This document shows positions 26,458 through 36,329 of a stretch of DNA of 64,000 nucleotides, in pieces (the first letter of the stretch is position 1; every line of letters begins with the position of its first letter). The notes under the pieces were generated by a model. That model had not been told where the DNA came from. It saw only the letters and a program-made list of their open reading frames with translations, and ran no database searches. The stretch comes from Macondimonas sp035325645 (GTDB lineage Bacteria > Pseudomonadota > Gammaproteobacteria > UBA5335), in NCBI GenBank assembly GCA_035325645.1, contig DAOKZK010000003.1, positions 1 through 64,000 of the forward strand. Reading direction: 5' to 3'. A program made the position numbers and the translations under genes.

Positions 26458-27183
26458 TCAGCGAAGATCCACAGCGCCGCGGGCGACAAGAATCGCGTGC
26501 GCCAGCGCGAGGTCTTCGGGATGGGTGATTTTCAGATTATCGGCCCGCCCGGGAATCACCGCCACGGGATGACCCATGCGCTCCATGGCCTGCGCCTCGT
26601 CGGTGACGGTGATGCCGGCCTGCGCGGCCGCCGCGAGCGCCTGCGACAGCGCACGGAAGCGGAACATCTGCGGCGTCAGCGCGCGCCACAGTCCTGCACG
26701 GGAAACCGTCTCGGTCACGCAGCCGCGGGCATCAACCCGCTTCAACGTATCCGCGATCGGCGCGGCCAGCACGCCTCCGGTGAAGTCCGGATCCGCCGCT
26801 CCCTCGAACAGGCGGTCAACATCATCGCGGTGGAGACAGGGACGCGCGGCATCGTGAACGAGAATCCAGTCCTCCGGGGCCGCCTGACCGGCGAGCGCGG
26901 CGAGTCCTGCGCGAACGGAATCCTGTCTCTCCGCGCCTCCGACCACCAGCTTGATGGCAGGGTGGATGGATTCGGCCAGCGCGTGCGCGCGGCTGTCCTC
27001 CGGACTGACCACAAGCACCAGCCCCCGAATGCGCGCATCGTCGAGCAGCGTCAGCAAGCTCCACGCGAGCACCGGCCGCCCGGCGAGATCGAGATACTGC
27101 TTCGGTGACGCCGTACCCATCCGTACACCGCGGCCGGCTGCCGGGACCACCGCCCAGGCGCCTGGCGTTTCAGGGGCGTCCAT
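26458..27183 (-). CDS. ispD: 2-C-methyl-D-erythritol 4-phosphate cytidylyltransferase
   Basis: This 241-residue nucleotidyltransferase makes CDP-ME from MEP and CTP. The N-terminal nucleotide loop is VVPAAGRGVRMGTASPKQY, and VHDAARPC is the conserved central motif. The ATG at 27183 overlaps the ftsB end by 14 bases; the longer open frame lies inside ftsB. Confidence 0.96.
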   Translation of the reverse strand: MDAPETPGAWAVVPAAGRGVRMGTASPKQYLDLAGRPVLAWSLLTLLDDARIRGLVLVVSPEDSRAHALAESIHPAIKLVVGGAERQDSVRAGLAALAGQAAPEDWILVHDAARPCLHRDDVDRLFEGAADPDFTGGVLAAPIADTLKRVDARGCVTETVSRAGLWRALTPQMFRFRALSQALAAAAQAGITVTDEAQAMERMGHPVAVIPGRADNLKITHPEDLALAHAILVARGAVDLR

Positions 27184-27472
27184 CGCGCTTGCCGTCTGCT
27201 TCGTGTACGAACTGGTAGAAGGTCTCGCCGGCACCGACCATGCCGAGTTCACGCCGCGCCCGCTCCTCCACGGCATCGAGACCCTGCTTGAGGTCGCGCA
27301 CCTCGGCGGCCAGCACCTCATTGCGGGCGGCCAAGGCCATGTTCTGTTCTCGCTGACTGCTGACCATGCGACTCAGGCGCACCCATTGCCGCACGCCATC
27401 CGGCGCCACCCAGATCTGGTACTGAAGAATCACCAGCAAGGCGGACAACAGCAACACCAAGAGCCGCCTCAC
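27170..27472 (-). CDS. ftsB: Cell division protein FtsB
   Basis: A 100-residue bitopic divisome protein that pairs with FtsL and FtsQ. It has a short cytoplasmic N-terminus, one membrane span (about 3-22), a coiled coil with RVSRMVSS-type heptads (about 28-65) and the ERARRELGMVGAGETFYQF signature. The GTG at 27472 has GGGAG eight bases upstream and gives the usual FtsB N-terminus. A TTG at 27529 is the only longer option. It sits between eno and ispD, as in E. coli. Confidence 0.9.
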   Translation of the reverse strand: MRRLLVLLLSALLVILQYQIWVAPDGVRQWVRLSRMVSSQREQNMALAARNEVLAAEVRDLKQGLDAVEERARRELGMVGAGETFYQFVHEADGKRDGRP

Positions 27473-27531
27473 CCGCCTTGCTCCCGCGACCGCATCATCC
27501 TTGAACGGGCGCCCGGCGCCGCCTCCCAAGC

Positions 27532-28821
<1,290 letters not shown>

Positions 28822-28880
28822 GTTGCGCGCTCCGAAAGAGGGATGGATCCGGCCAGCAGCGCCGGGGCGAAAAATTCAAA

Positions 28881-29723
28881 TCACCGGTCCAGCCAAGCCG
28901 ATTCTGGCCAAGGGCGGGACTTGACCAGCCGGTCGAGGTCGACCAGCGTCTCGAGCAACTCATGCATGCGGTCGAGCGGCCAGGCGTTGGGCCCGTCCGA
29001 CAGTGCCCGTTCGGGATCCGGATGGGTTTCCATGAATATCCCCGCCACGCCCGCCGCGACCGCCGCCCGCGCCAGCACGGGCACGAACTCGCGCTGTCCG
29101 CCCGAGCGGTCGCCCTGCCCGCCGGGCAACTGCACCGAATGGGTGGCATCGAACACGACCGGGCAATCGGTTGCGCGCATCACCGCCAGGGCGCGCATGT
29201 CCGAGACCAGATTGTTATAGCCGAAACTGACCCCGCGTTCGCAGACCATGATCTGTTCGTTGCCCGCGGCGCGCGCCTTCGCGACCACGTGCTGCATGTC
29301 CCAGGGCGCGAGAAACTGCCCTTTCTTGATGTTGACCGGCAAGCCCCGGCGCGCCACGTTCTGGATGAAGTCGGTCTGCCGACACAGGAAAGCCGGCGTC
29401 TGCAGCACGTCGACCACGGCCGCGACCTCATCGAGCGGCGTGTATTCGTGCACGTCGGTCAGCACCGGCACGCCGACCTCGCGCCGAACGGCTTCCAACA
29501 CGCGCAGCCCTTCCTCGATGCCCGGACCCCGAAAGCTGCCTGCCGAGGAACGGTTGGCCTTGTCGAAACTGGACTTGAAGACGAAGGGAACACCGAGCCG
29601 GTCGGTCATTTCCTTGAGGGTGCCGGCCGTGTCGATCTGCAGTTGACGCGATTCGATGACGCACGGGCCGGCGATCAGAAACAGTGGGCGGTCGATTCCC
29701 ACCTCGAAGCCGCAGAGCTTCAT
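28881..29723 (-). CDS. kdsA: 3-deoxy-8-phosphooctulonate synthase
   Basis: This 280-residue enzyme condenses PEP with arabinose 5-phosphate to make KDO 8-phosphate for lipopolysaccharide. Signature blocks include LIAGPCVIES, FKSSFDKANRSS, LTDVHE and the late FMETHPDPERALSDGPNAW. Its ATG overlaps the pyrG stop by four bases, so translation is probably coupled. Confidence 0.97.
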   Translation of the reverse strand: MKLCGFEVGIDRPLFLIAGPCVIESRQLQIDTAGTLKEMTDRLGVPFVFKSSFDKANRSSAGSFRGPGIEEGLRVLEAVRREVGVPVLTDVHEYTPLDEVAAVVDVLQTPAFLCRQTDFIQNVARRGLPVNIKKGQFLAPWDMQHVVAKARAAGNEQIMVCERGVSFGYNNLVSDMRALAVMRATDCPVVFDATHSVQLPGGQGDRSGGQREFVPVLARAAVAAGVAGIFMETHPDPERALSDGPNAWPLDRMHELLETLVDLDRLVKSRPWPESAWLDR

Positions 29724-31369
29724 GCCGACGCGGCCTGCGCGAGCCGGCGCTCGCGGGAACGGCGTGCGGCCCGGATGAAGCCGGAAAACAGCGGATGGCC
29801 GTCGCGCGGTGTGGAAGTGAACTCGGGATGAAACTGGCAGCCGAGGAACCAGGGATGATCCGGCAACTCGATGATCTCCACCAGGCGGCCATCGGCGGAC
29901 CAGCCCGAAATCATCATGCCATGGGCCTCGAGGATCTGGCGGTAGCGATTGTTGAATTCATAGCGGTGGCGATGACGCTCGACGATGAGTTCCTTGCCGT
30001 AGAGCCGGCGCGCCAGGGAGTCCGGCACGAGGCGACAGGGCTGGCCGCCCAGGCGCATGGTCCCGCCCAGATCCTCGCGGCCGCTGCGCTGCAGCACGCT
30101 GCCGTCGCTTTGTTGCCATTCGGTGATGAGTGCGATCACAGGATCCGGCGTGGCCGGATTGAACTCGGTGCTGTGGGCTTCGGCCAGACCGGCGAGGTGG
30201 CGCGCCAACTCGATCACCGCCACCTGCATCCCCAAGCAAATGCCGAGGTAAGGCACACCCTGCTCGCGCGCATACCGCACTGCCGCGATCTTGCCTTCGA
30301 TGCCGCGCCGACCAAAGCCGCCGGGCACGAGAATGGCGTCCAGCCCCTCCAGCAAGGCGGTGCCCTCGGTTTCCAGCCGCTCGGAATCGATATAGCGCAC
30401 GGCCACGCGCGTGAGGGTATGGATGCCGGCGTGGCGCAGGGATTCGTTGAGGGACAGATAGGCATCGGACAGATCGACGTATTTGCCGACCAAGCCGATG
30501 GTAACCTCCCCGTCCTGGCTTTGGCTGGCGTCCACGACCGCGCGCCAGTCGCCCAGATCGGCCGGCGGCAGTTCGAGTCCAAAACGCTGAACCACGATTT
30601 CATCCAGCGACTGGTCATGCAGCAGGTCAGGGATCTTGTAGATGTTGTCCACATCCACGGCCGAGATCACCGCCCGTTCCGGCACGTTGGTGAACAGGGC
30701 GATCTTGCGCCGCTCATCCGGCGGCAGCGGCCGATCGGCACGGCAGATCAGAATGTCCGGCTGGATGCCGATCGATCGCAGCTCCTTCACGGAGTGCTGG
30801 GTCGGCTTGGTCTTGATCTCGCCAGACGCCGGGATGTAGGGCACCAGCGTCAGATGGATGAACAAGGCGCGCTGCGGTCCCAGCTCGCTGCCCATCTGGC
30901 GGATCGCCTCGAGAAACGGCAGGGATTCGATGTCGCCGACCGTGCCGCCGATTTCCACCAGGCACACATCGGCATCGCCGGCGCCGGCCTGGATCGATCG
31001 CTTGATCTCATCGGTGATGTGCGGAATGACCTGCACCGTCCCGCCCAGATAATCGCCGCGGCGCTCCTTCTGGATCACGGTCTCGTAGATGCGGCCGGTG
31101 GTGTAGTTGCTGTGACGACCGGTGGTCGTGCGCACGAAGCGCTCGTAGTGCCCGAGGTCGAGGTCGGTCTCGGTGCCGTCCTCGGTGACGAACACCTCGC
31201 CATGCTGGAACGGGCTCATGGTACCCGGATCCACGTTGATGTAGGGATCCAGCTTGACCATGCTGACCTTGAGGCCACGCGCTTCGAGAATGGCGCCCAG
31301 GGACGCCGAGGCGATGCCCTTGCCGAGGGACGAAACCACACCGCCGGTCACGAAAACGAATCGCGTCAT
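29720..31369 (-). CDS. pyrG: CTP synthase
   Basis: A 549-residue enzyme that aminates UTP to CTP. The N-terminal synthetase domain starts MTRFVFVTGGVVSSLGKG, and the C-terminal amidotransferase has GICLGMQ with the nucleophile Cys. The ATG at 31369 has GGAAG upstream and is preferred to the open frame to 31423. It heads the pyrG-kdsA-eno-ftsB-ispD-ispF-truD run. Confidence 0.97.
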   Translation of the reverse strand: MTRFVFVTGGVVSSLGKGIASASLGAILEARGLKVSMVKLDPYINVDPGTMSPFQHGEVFVTEDGTETDLDLGHYERFVRTTTGRHSNYTTGRIYETVIQKERRGDYLGGTVQVIPHITDEIKRSIQAGAGDADVCLVEIGGTVGDIESLPFLEAIRQMGSELGPQRALFIHLTLVPYIPASGEIKTKPTQHSVKELRSIGIQPDILICRADRPLPPDERRKIALFTNVPERAVISAVDVDNIYKIPDLLHDQSLDEIVVQRFGLELPPADLGDWRAVVDASQSQDGEVTIGLVGKYVDLSDAYLSLNESLRHAGIHTLTRVAVRYIDSERLETEGTALLEGLDAILVPGGFGRRGIEGKIAAVRYAREQGVPYLGICLGMQVAVIELARHLAGLAEAHSTEFNPATPDPVIALITEWQQSDGSVLQRSGREDLGGTMRLGGQPCRLVPDSLARRLYGKELIVERHRHRYEFNNRYRQILEAHGMMISGWSADGRLVEIIELPDHPWFLGCQFHPEFTSTPRDGHPLFSGFIRAARRSRERRLAQAASA

Positions 31370-31435
31370 ACCGCTTCCATTGCTTGAGGATGGGCGGAGG
31401 CGGATGCACAACGGAGCCCCCAAAGATGGGGCTTT

Positions 31436-31464
31436 AGCCTACCAGATCGGTCCATGCCGGACAA
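31436..31464 (-). promoter_or_regulatory. Candidate sigma-70 promoter of pyrG
   Basis: On the minus strand, TTGTCC (31464-31459) and TAGGCT (31441-31436) are separated by 17 bp. A start near 31430 would place the AGCCCC/GGGGCT hairpin (31415-31433) at the very 5' end of the mRNA, 46 bases before the ATG. Confidence 0.42.
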
Positions 31465-31680
31465 TGAAAACGGTGTGGCAGCGCCGGGAACGCCAGCGGC
31501 GGGTCACCTCCCGAAATGTCTGAGCCGCGCGGGGTCTCAGCAACGGGAGGTGCTTGTTGGACGTGGCTCTGGGTCGGCCCAATGCACCCCGGATTGTCGG
31601 GACGCGGCATCACGGGTGAACAGGGTCTGATGCGGCGAGGCAGCCCGGGAGGCCGCCCCGCCACACCGTTGAGCGAGCCC
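31465..31680. other. Gap between pyrG promoter and secreted paralogue: nothing recognised
   Basis: The pyrG-31680 interval is 311 bp in total. Beyond the pyrG leader and promoter candidate it is GC-rich with several short inverted repeats. No open frame has support, and no match to 6S, SRP, tmRNA or RNase P cores was seen. Confidence 0.4.
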
Positions 31681-32076
31681 TCAGGGACTGGTCGACAGCA
31701 TGACCGACGGCACGAATCCGCCGACGATCGGGATCGCCTGCAAACTCGAGGTCGCGAGAGACAGGCCGGCGTTGACCTTGCCCACACCGGTGGTCCGTGC
31801 CATCCCAACCTTGGCCGGGTAGCCTGGCGCAAAAGCACTCACCAGATTCTGCCCGGTCGTCACGAGCGGCGCCGGCGCCTTGCTCGCGTACACATCATAG
31901 GCAAAAGGAGCATCGAACTGCTTGCTTCCGACGGTGAGCACATAGCCCTGCGCGGAGGTCTGTGCGGAGACCTCTGCCAGTGCCGGCTCTGACAGAACTT
32001 TCATTTCGGCCATCGACACAGCGGAAAATCCTGCCAAAGCCACGCCAGAAACAGCCATCAAAATACGCTTGTTCAT
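31681..32076 (-). CDS. Exported paralogue A, unknown function
   Basis: A 131-residue secreted protein with a signal peptide (about 1-23, ending SMAEM). The mature start LSEPALAEVSAQTSAQGYVLTV carries an imperfect LSDxxLxxVTGQ-like motif. The shared pattern YDVYASKAPAP, FAPGYPAKV, TTxLQxxPIxGxFVPSV aligns along its length with the 129-residue neighbour at 32332-32721, so the two are tandem paralogues. GGAG lies about 11 bases before the ATG. A sigma-54-type promoter is visible 80 bases upstream. No enzymatic motif is present; a surface or structural role is a guess. Confidence 0.72.
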   Translation of the reverse strand: MNKRILMAVSGVALAGFSAVSMAEMKVLSEPALAEVSAQTSAQGYVLTVGSKQFDAPFAYDVYASKAPAPLVTTGQNLVSAFAPGYPAKVGMARTTGVGKVNAGLSLATSSLQAIPIVGGFVPSVMLSTSP

Positions 32077-32157
32077 GTTTGGTTAACTCCACGTTCTACA
32101 CACAACTCTTGGACAACTTGAAACGAATGAAATTGATTCGATTCGTCCATATACAGA

Positions 32158-32173
32158 GGCAAAAAGCCTGCCA
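32158..32173 (-). promoter_or_regulatory. Candidate sigma-54 (-24/-12) promoter of paralogue A
   Basis: Minus-strand TGGCAGGCTTTTTGCC has GG and GC separated by exactly ten bases, matching TGGCAYR-N4-TTGC at nearly all key positions. The -12 GC lies about 83 bases before the ATG at 32076. Confidence 0.5.
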
Positions 32174-32233
32174 CTCAAGAAGCATAGATGACTCTTGCCA
32201 TGCGCAAACGCATCCACATTACTGAGCGGAAAT

Positions 32234-32244
32234 AAGTGTCACTT
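32234..32244. promoter_or_regulatory. Short palindrome, possible enhancer for paralogue A
   Basis: AAGTG-T-CACTT is a symmetric site about 65 bases upstream of the -24 GG, where enhancer-binding proteins of sigma-54 promoters often bind. Its GTCAC core also occurs at an almost equal distance upstream of paralogue B. Confidence 0.3.
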
Positions 32245-32282
32245 TTATCCCTTCTGAGGCACAGTCTGCCTCGAATGAAATA

Positions 32283-32308
32283 AAAAAAGGGCCGAAATGG
32301 CCCTTTTC
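32283..32308 (-). terminator. Rho-independent terminator of paralogue B
   Basis: On the minus strand, GGGCC and GGCCC flanked by A and T runs form a 9-bp stem (32285-32293 with 32299-32307) followed by TTTTTTTA. It lies about 25 bases after the stop at 32332, so paralogue B is transcribed separately from paralogue A. Confidence 0.85.
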
Positions 32309-32331
32309 AAGGAAAGCAGGAACCCTCAGGT

Positions 32332-32721
32332 TCAGGGAGGCGAGACCTCTCCCACAGAGACGTTCGGAACGAACGGCCCGATCAATGGCTTGCCCTGCAG
32401 CGTCGTGGTCGCAGCGCCCAGAACGGCATTCTTTTTAACCAATGCAGCGGTACGCGTCGCTGCAACGTTGGACGGATAATCAGGCGCCCAGATGCCGACG
32501 AAAGTAGCTACCGACGCTGAAGTGGCCGGAGCCTTGGCCGCGAACACCTCATGCGCAAACGGAATGGTGTAGGTATCCGTGACGATTCCCGCAACCGTTA
32601 CCGTATAGGCCTGGCCCGTCACATCACTGAGCTGACGATCCGACAGATGGGACATCTGCGCGCCGACGGGCAGCGAGACAAACGCCAAAGCAGCCAATGA
32701 ACCCAGATGCAATTTCTTCAT
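32332..32721 (-). CDS. Exported paralogue B, unknown function
   Basis: A 129-residue secreted protein. The signal peptide (about 1-22) ends PVGAQ, and the mature start has LSDRQLSDVTGQAYTVTV, a clear copy of the motif seen near the N-terminus of various gammaproteobacterial surface-associated proteins. The rest aligns with paralogue A (IPFAHEVFAAKAPA, IWAPDYPSNV, TTLQGKPLIGPFVPNV). GGAGGAG lies seven bases before the ATG at 32721; the open frame to 32877 is not supported. It has its own sigma-54-type promoter and terminator. Function unknown. Confidence 0.75.
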   Translation of the reverse strand: MKKLHLGSLAALAFVSLPVGAQMSHLSDRQLSDVTGQAYTVTVAGIVTDTYTIPFAHEVFAAKAPATSASVATFVGIWAPDYPSNVAATRTAALVKKNAVLGAATTTLQGKPLIGPFVPNVSVGEVSPP

Positions 32722-32798
32722 GTACTGTCTCCTCCAGAAAATACCCCTTGAACTCATGTTGGCGAAAGCGAGCTGCAATCGCCGACGCTGGAGGGAAA

Positions 32799-32814
32799 TG
32801 CAATTCATGGGCCA
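32799..32814 (-). promoter_or_regulatory. Candidate sigma-54 (-24/-12) promoter of paralogue B
   Basis: Minus-strand TGGCCCATGAATTGCA matches the RpoN consensus TGGCAC-N5-TTGCA closely, with GG-N10-GC spacing. The -12 GC lies 79 bases before the ATG at 32721, almost the same distance as for paralogue A. Confidence 0.58.
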
Positions 32815-32871
32815 AACTTGACGATGCGCGGCAAAAAAGGAACGGCCGAAAATGAAAAAGCATTTCGGATC

Positions 32872-32886
32872 TGACAAAAAAAGTCA
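32872..32886. promoter_or_regulatory. Inverted repeat, possible enhancer for paralogue B
   Basis: TGAC-N7-GTCA (32872-32886) lies about 60-75 bases upstream of the -24 element, a normal distance for a sigma-54 activator. The activator is not identified. Confidence 0.32.
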
Positions 32887-32923
32887 CAATTGAGCAGCGA
32901 AGGTCAACTTCGTTGCTTCGGTG

Positions 32924-33922
32924 TCAGCCGTCTGTGACGTCAGGGTCAGGGACGACACCGACAGCCGCAGCACCAACGGGCGGGATTGCCGTGGGAGCGT
33001 CCTGAGCCAGCATATGGGAGGTCTCCGGAGCCTCCACCACGCGTACCGGTTCCCCCGTCTGACGAGCACTGCGTGCCATGTGGCTGCGACTCAGGATCAG
33101 ATCCCGGTCGGCCACGAGTATCCACGTCCGCGCATCGCGGAACGCCTCGTAGGCGGCCGTCGTTCGGAAACGCATCCACGACTGGATGTCCTGCACATTG
33201 GTGACGACCGTCCGGGCCCGCCTGGCGTTGAACCACAGCCGGGAAGCCAATTCCAGCTTCTGGCCACGGGGCGGACCGAACGCCAGCCGCCCCAGTTGCC
33301 TCATGGGCAGGCGCCGAAGCAGTGGAAACAGGGCCGGTAGCAGCCAAAGACCCGGAGCCGTCGCAGCCAAGGCAAGGCTCGGGTGTATCCGCCCCTGAGG
33401 AAGCACGGGAGCCTCGAGCAGGTATTCGATCTCGAGACGACGATGCAACTCGGGGCTCTGCAGGGCGGCTTCGAGGACCACCGCGCCACCGCGCGAATGC
33501 CCGTGCAAGCGGATGGGACCGCTGCGCACCAGATGCGTGAGCACCTGGTTGAGCACCGCTGCGTCGTGAGAGATGGTCCCGACGGCATAAGGCAGCGGCC
33601 GATCCCAATCCACAGCCTGAGCGCGCGCCTCGGGCGCAACCGTGGTGACATGGTAGTCGGCATTGTTGAGATAGATGCAATCGAGGTCGGCATCCTCATA
33701 CAAGCCGTCGAAGTACCACACCTCTTCCAGGAAACCCGGCACGCAGACGACAGTCGCTCGCGGCGTGGCTGCCGCCCGCCTCACCAAAGCGTGGCAGGCA
33801 CCGATCCGCAAGATTTCTCCATCGAAATCCTTGGCGTAGATCGGCAATGTCGGTCGGTCGAGTTGCCGCTGTCGCAGCGCCGCAATCCCACCGATCAGCA
33901 ACAAGCACCACAGCCACATCAT
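32924..33922 (-). CDS. Alpha/beta hydrolase
   Basis: A 332-residue hydrolase with an N-terminal membrane anchor or signal (about 1-16). The oxyanion region is VVCVPGFLEEVWYF, the nucleophile elbow is HGHSRGGAVV, and a late SHMLAQD could supply the His. The substrate is unknown; the overall plan is lipase/esterase-like. AGGAGGGAGG precedes the ATG at 33922. It lies 41 bp downstream of tldD on the same strand, probably the last gene of that operon. Confidence 0.75.
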   Translation of the reverse strand: MMWLWCLLLIGGIAALRQRQLDRPTLPIYAKDFDGEILRIGACHALVRRAAATPRATVVCVPGFLEEVWYFDGLYEDADLDCIYLNNADYHVTTVAPEARAQAVDWDRPLPYAVGTISHDAAVLNQVLTHLVRSGPIRLHGHSRGGAVVLEAALQSPELHRRLEIEYLLEAPVLPQGRIHPSLALAATAPGLWLLPALFPLLRRLPMRQLGRLAFGPPRGQKLELASRLWFNARRARTVVTNVQDIQSWMRFRTTAAYEAFRDARTWILVADRDLILSRSHMARSARQTGEPVRVVEAPETSHMLAQDAPTAIPPVGAAAVGVVPDPDVTDG

Positions 33923-33963
33923 GGCTTCACCTCCCTCCTGTGAAGAGTCTTGAGATGTCCCCG

Positions 33964-35436
33964 TCAGACCACGTGTGTGCCACCCACCGTCAGGCCGTCG
34001 ATGCGCAAGGTGGGCTGCCCGACCCCGACGGGCACGCTCTGTCCGTCCTTGCCGCAGGTACCGACCCCTTCGTCGAGTTGCAGGTCGTGGCCCAGCATGC
34101 TGACCCGGGTCAGCACGTCGGGACCGTTGCCGATCAGCGTCGCGCCCTTGACGGGGCGTCCGATGCGGCCGTTCTCGATCAGATAGGCTTCGCTGGCCGA
34201 AAAAACGAACTTGCCCGATGTGATGTCCACCTGACCGCCGCCGAAATTGACGGCATACAGGCCGTGCGGCACCGAGCGAATGATCTCTTCGGGGTCGTGC
34301 GGCCCGGGCATGAGATAGGTGTTGGTCATCCGCGGCATGGGCAGGTGACTGTAGGATTCCCGGCGACCATTGCCGGTCGGCGTCATGCCCATCAGCCGGG
34401 CGTTGTGCTTGTCCTGCAGATACCCCCGCAGCCGGCCGCCTTCGATCAGGACCGTCTGCTGACCTGGCGTGCCTTCGTCATCGACCGTGAGCGAGCCGCG
34501 CCGGTCCGCCAGGGTACCGTCGTCGACCACCGTGCACAGGGTGCTGGCGACGGTCTCGCCCAATCGGCCGCTGAAGGCGGATGTCCCCTTGCGATTGAAG
34601 TCCCCTTCGAGACCGTGCCCGATCGCCTCGTGCAGCAGGATGCCGGGCCAACCGGGACCGAGGACCACCGTCATCGTCCCGGCTGGGGCAGGGCCCGCCT
34701 CCAACGCCACGAGCGCCTGACGCACGGCTTCGCTCGCATGATGACGCGCGGCGTCGCGCGCCTGCAGCACGTCATAGCCGAACCGCCCCCCGCCGCCCGA
34801 GCTGCCCCGCTCGCGGCGACCGCTCTGCTCGACCACCACGGACACGTTGAGCCGCACCAGCGGCCGCACATCGGCGGCGAGCGTGCCGTCGGTGCCTGCC
34901 ACCAGCATGACTTCCTCGACGGCTGCAAGGCTGACCATGACCTGCCGCACCCGCGGCTCCCGTCTTGCTTCGGCCTCGGCCGCCTGCAGGAGCGCCAGTT
35001 TGTCGGCAACGGTCGTGCCGGCCAAGGGATCGCGATCGCCGTAGCGCGGTGTGGCCATGCGCGATTGCAGCGCCATCGGCGCGACACCCACGCTCACCTG
35101 CTGCCCCTGGCGCAAAATGGCCCGTGCGGCGTGAGCGGCTTCACGCAGGGCTTGCGGATGGATTTCGTCCGAATAGGCAAATCCCGTCTTTTCGCCCGAC
35201 AGCACCCGCACGCCGACGCCCTGCTCGACCGAAAAGTCCCCTTCCTTGACGCGGCCGTCCTCCAGACTGAAGGATTCCGAGCGTACCTGCTGAAAATAGA
35301 GGTCGCCGCCGTCGGCGCCCGCTGCGACCAGTTCGCCCAGCGTCGTCGACAGAAGCTGCTGACCGATCTCGCCTGGCGTCAGCAGTTGGGCTCGGGCCAC
35401 ATCCAGCGCGATAGCGAGGTCGCGTTGATTCCTCAC
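33964..35436 (-). CDS. tldD: Metalloprotease TldD
   Basis: A 490-residue subunit of the TldD/TldE protease, which trims peptides such as microcin B17 and CcdA. The zinc motif HEAIGHGLEGD and late GGGQVDITSGKF and LIGNGPDVLTRVSM blocks are diagnostic. The start is taken as GTG 35436, whose GTGA overlaps the upstream nitrilase stop. The open frame to 35736 is the shadow of that nitrilase. The partner gene tldE/pmbA is not in the window. Confidence 0.95.
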   Translation of the reverse strand: MRNQRDLAIALDVARAQLLTPGEIGQQLLSTTLGELVAAGADGGDLYFQQVRSESFSLEDGRVKEGDFSVEQGVGVRVLSGEKTGFAYSDEIHPQALREAAHAARAILRQGQQVSVGVAPMALQSRMATPRYGDRDPLAGTTVADKLALLQAAEAEARREPRVRQVMVSLAAVEEVMLVAGTDGTLAADVRPLVRLNVSVVVEQSGRRERGSSGGGGRFGYDVLQARDAARHHASEAVRQALVALEAGPAPAGTMTVVLGPGWPGILLHEAIGHGLEGDFNRKGTSAFSGRLGETVASTLCTVVDDGTLADRRGSLTVDDEGTPGQQTVLIEGGRLRGYLQDKHNARLMGMTPTGNGRRESYSHLPMPRMTNTYLMPGPHDPEEIIRSVPHGLYAVNFGGGQVDITSGKFVFSASEAYLIENGRIGRPVKGATLIGNGPDVLTRVSMLGHDLQLDEGVGTCGKDGQSVPVGVGQPTLRIDGLTVGGTHVV

Positions 35437-36257
35437 GGCAGGGTCACTCCGAAACGGCGATGGGACAACACGGGAAAGGACGTCCGCAGATCCTGCACCC
35501 GCCGGACATCGATCTCGCCCAGCACGAAACCCGATCCGCGCGGCAGCACATCGATGATCGTGCCCCACGGATCGACCAGCAGGCTGTGGCCGAAGGTCTC
35601 GCGACCGTTGACGTGATACCCGCCTTGAGCCGCGGCGACGCCGTACATGAGATTCTCGACCGCCCGAGCACGCAGCAACAGATCCCAGTGGGCCTGACCC
35701 GTGCGGTAGGTGAATGCCGCCGGCAAGGCGAACCACTCGGCCCCGGCGTCCACCATCGCCCGGAAAAGCTCGGGGAAACGGAGGTCATAGCACACCGCCA
35801 GGCCCATCCGGCCAGCCGGAGTATCGACCACCACCACACGTTCGCCGGCCTGCTGGGTGGCCGACTCGCAATAGGATTCCTCGCTTGCGGGAAGCCGGAC
35901 ATCGAACAGATGCATCTTGTCGAAGCGGCTCACCTGCCGGCCCTGATCATCGAATACCAGGCAAGCCGGGGCGACTTTGGGGTCATCCGCGATCCGCAGC
36001 GGGATGGTGCCAGCGACGATCCACAGGCGTTCTCGCTGGGCCGTGCGGGCGAGCTGATCCTGAATCAGACCTTGGCCCGGGGTTTCGGCAATGGCCAGCT
36101 TGTCCTGGTCCTTCATACCCATGCAGGCGAAATGCTCCGGCAGAACCGCAATCCGCGCGCCTGCCTGCGCCGCTTTCGTCAGCAATCGCTCCGCCTCGAT
36201 GAGATTCGCGGCCACCTGCGGACCCGAAGCCATCTGGATGCCTGCCACCTTCACCAT
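35433..36257 (-). CDS. Carbon-nitrogen hydrolase, Nit1/YbeM-type
   Basis: A 274-residue nitrilase-superfamily amidase. The Glu-Lys-Cys triad is visible at E41 (LPEHF), K114 (FDKMHLFDV) and C156 (VCYDLRFPE). Close relatives remove deaminated glutathione, a metabolite repair role, and this position between yhdP and tldD is common in gammaproteobacteria. Its stop overlaps the tldD start. Confidence 0.87.
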   Translation of the reverse strand: MVKVAGIQMASGPQVAANLIEAERLLTKAAQAGARIAVLPEHFACMGMKDQDKLAIAETPGQGLIQDQLARTAQRERLWIVAGTIPLRIADDPKVAPACLVFDDQGRQVSRFDKMHLFDVRLPASEESYCESATQQAGERVVVVDTPAGRMGLAVCYDLRFPELFRAMVDAGAEWFALPAAFTYRTGQAHWDLLLRARAVENLMYGVAAAQGGYHVNGRETFGHSLLVDPWGTIIDVLPRGSGFVLGEIDVRRVQDLRTSFPVLSHRRFGVTLP

Positions 36258-36329
36258 TCGACGGTCCTCCCCATCTGACCGACGATAAGACCCTGTTGCG
36301 CCTCTGTCCAGAAAAACCTGCCGCGAGCC

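Noticed and set aside
29684..31387. Long plus-strand frame opposite pyrG, with similar frames opposite eno, tldD, leuS and the CoA-transferase
   Set aside because: Each mirrors a conserved gene on the minus strand. High third-position GC removes stops from the opposite frame.
31465..31680. Possible structured RNA (6S, SRP or RNase P) in the gap upstream of pyrG
   Set aside because: GC-rich inverted repeats are present, but none of the conserved cores of these RNAs could be placed on either strand.
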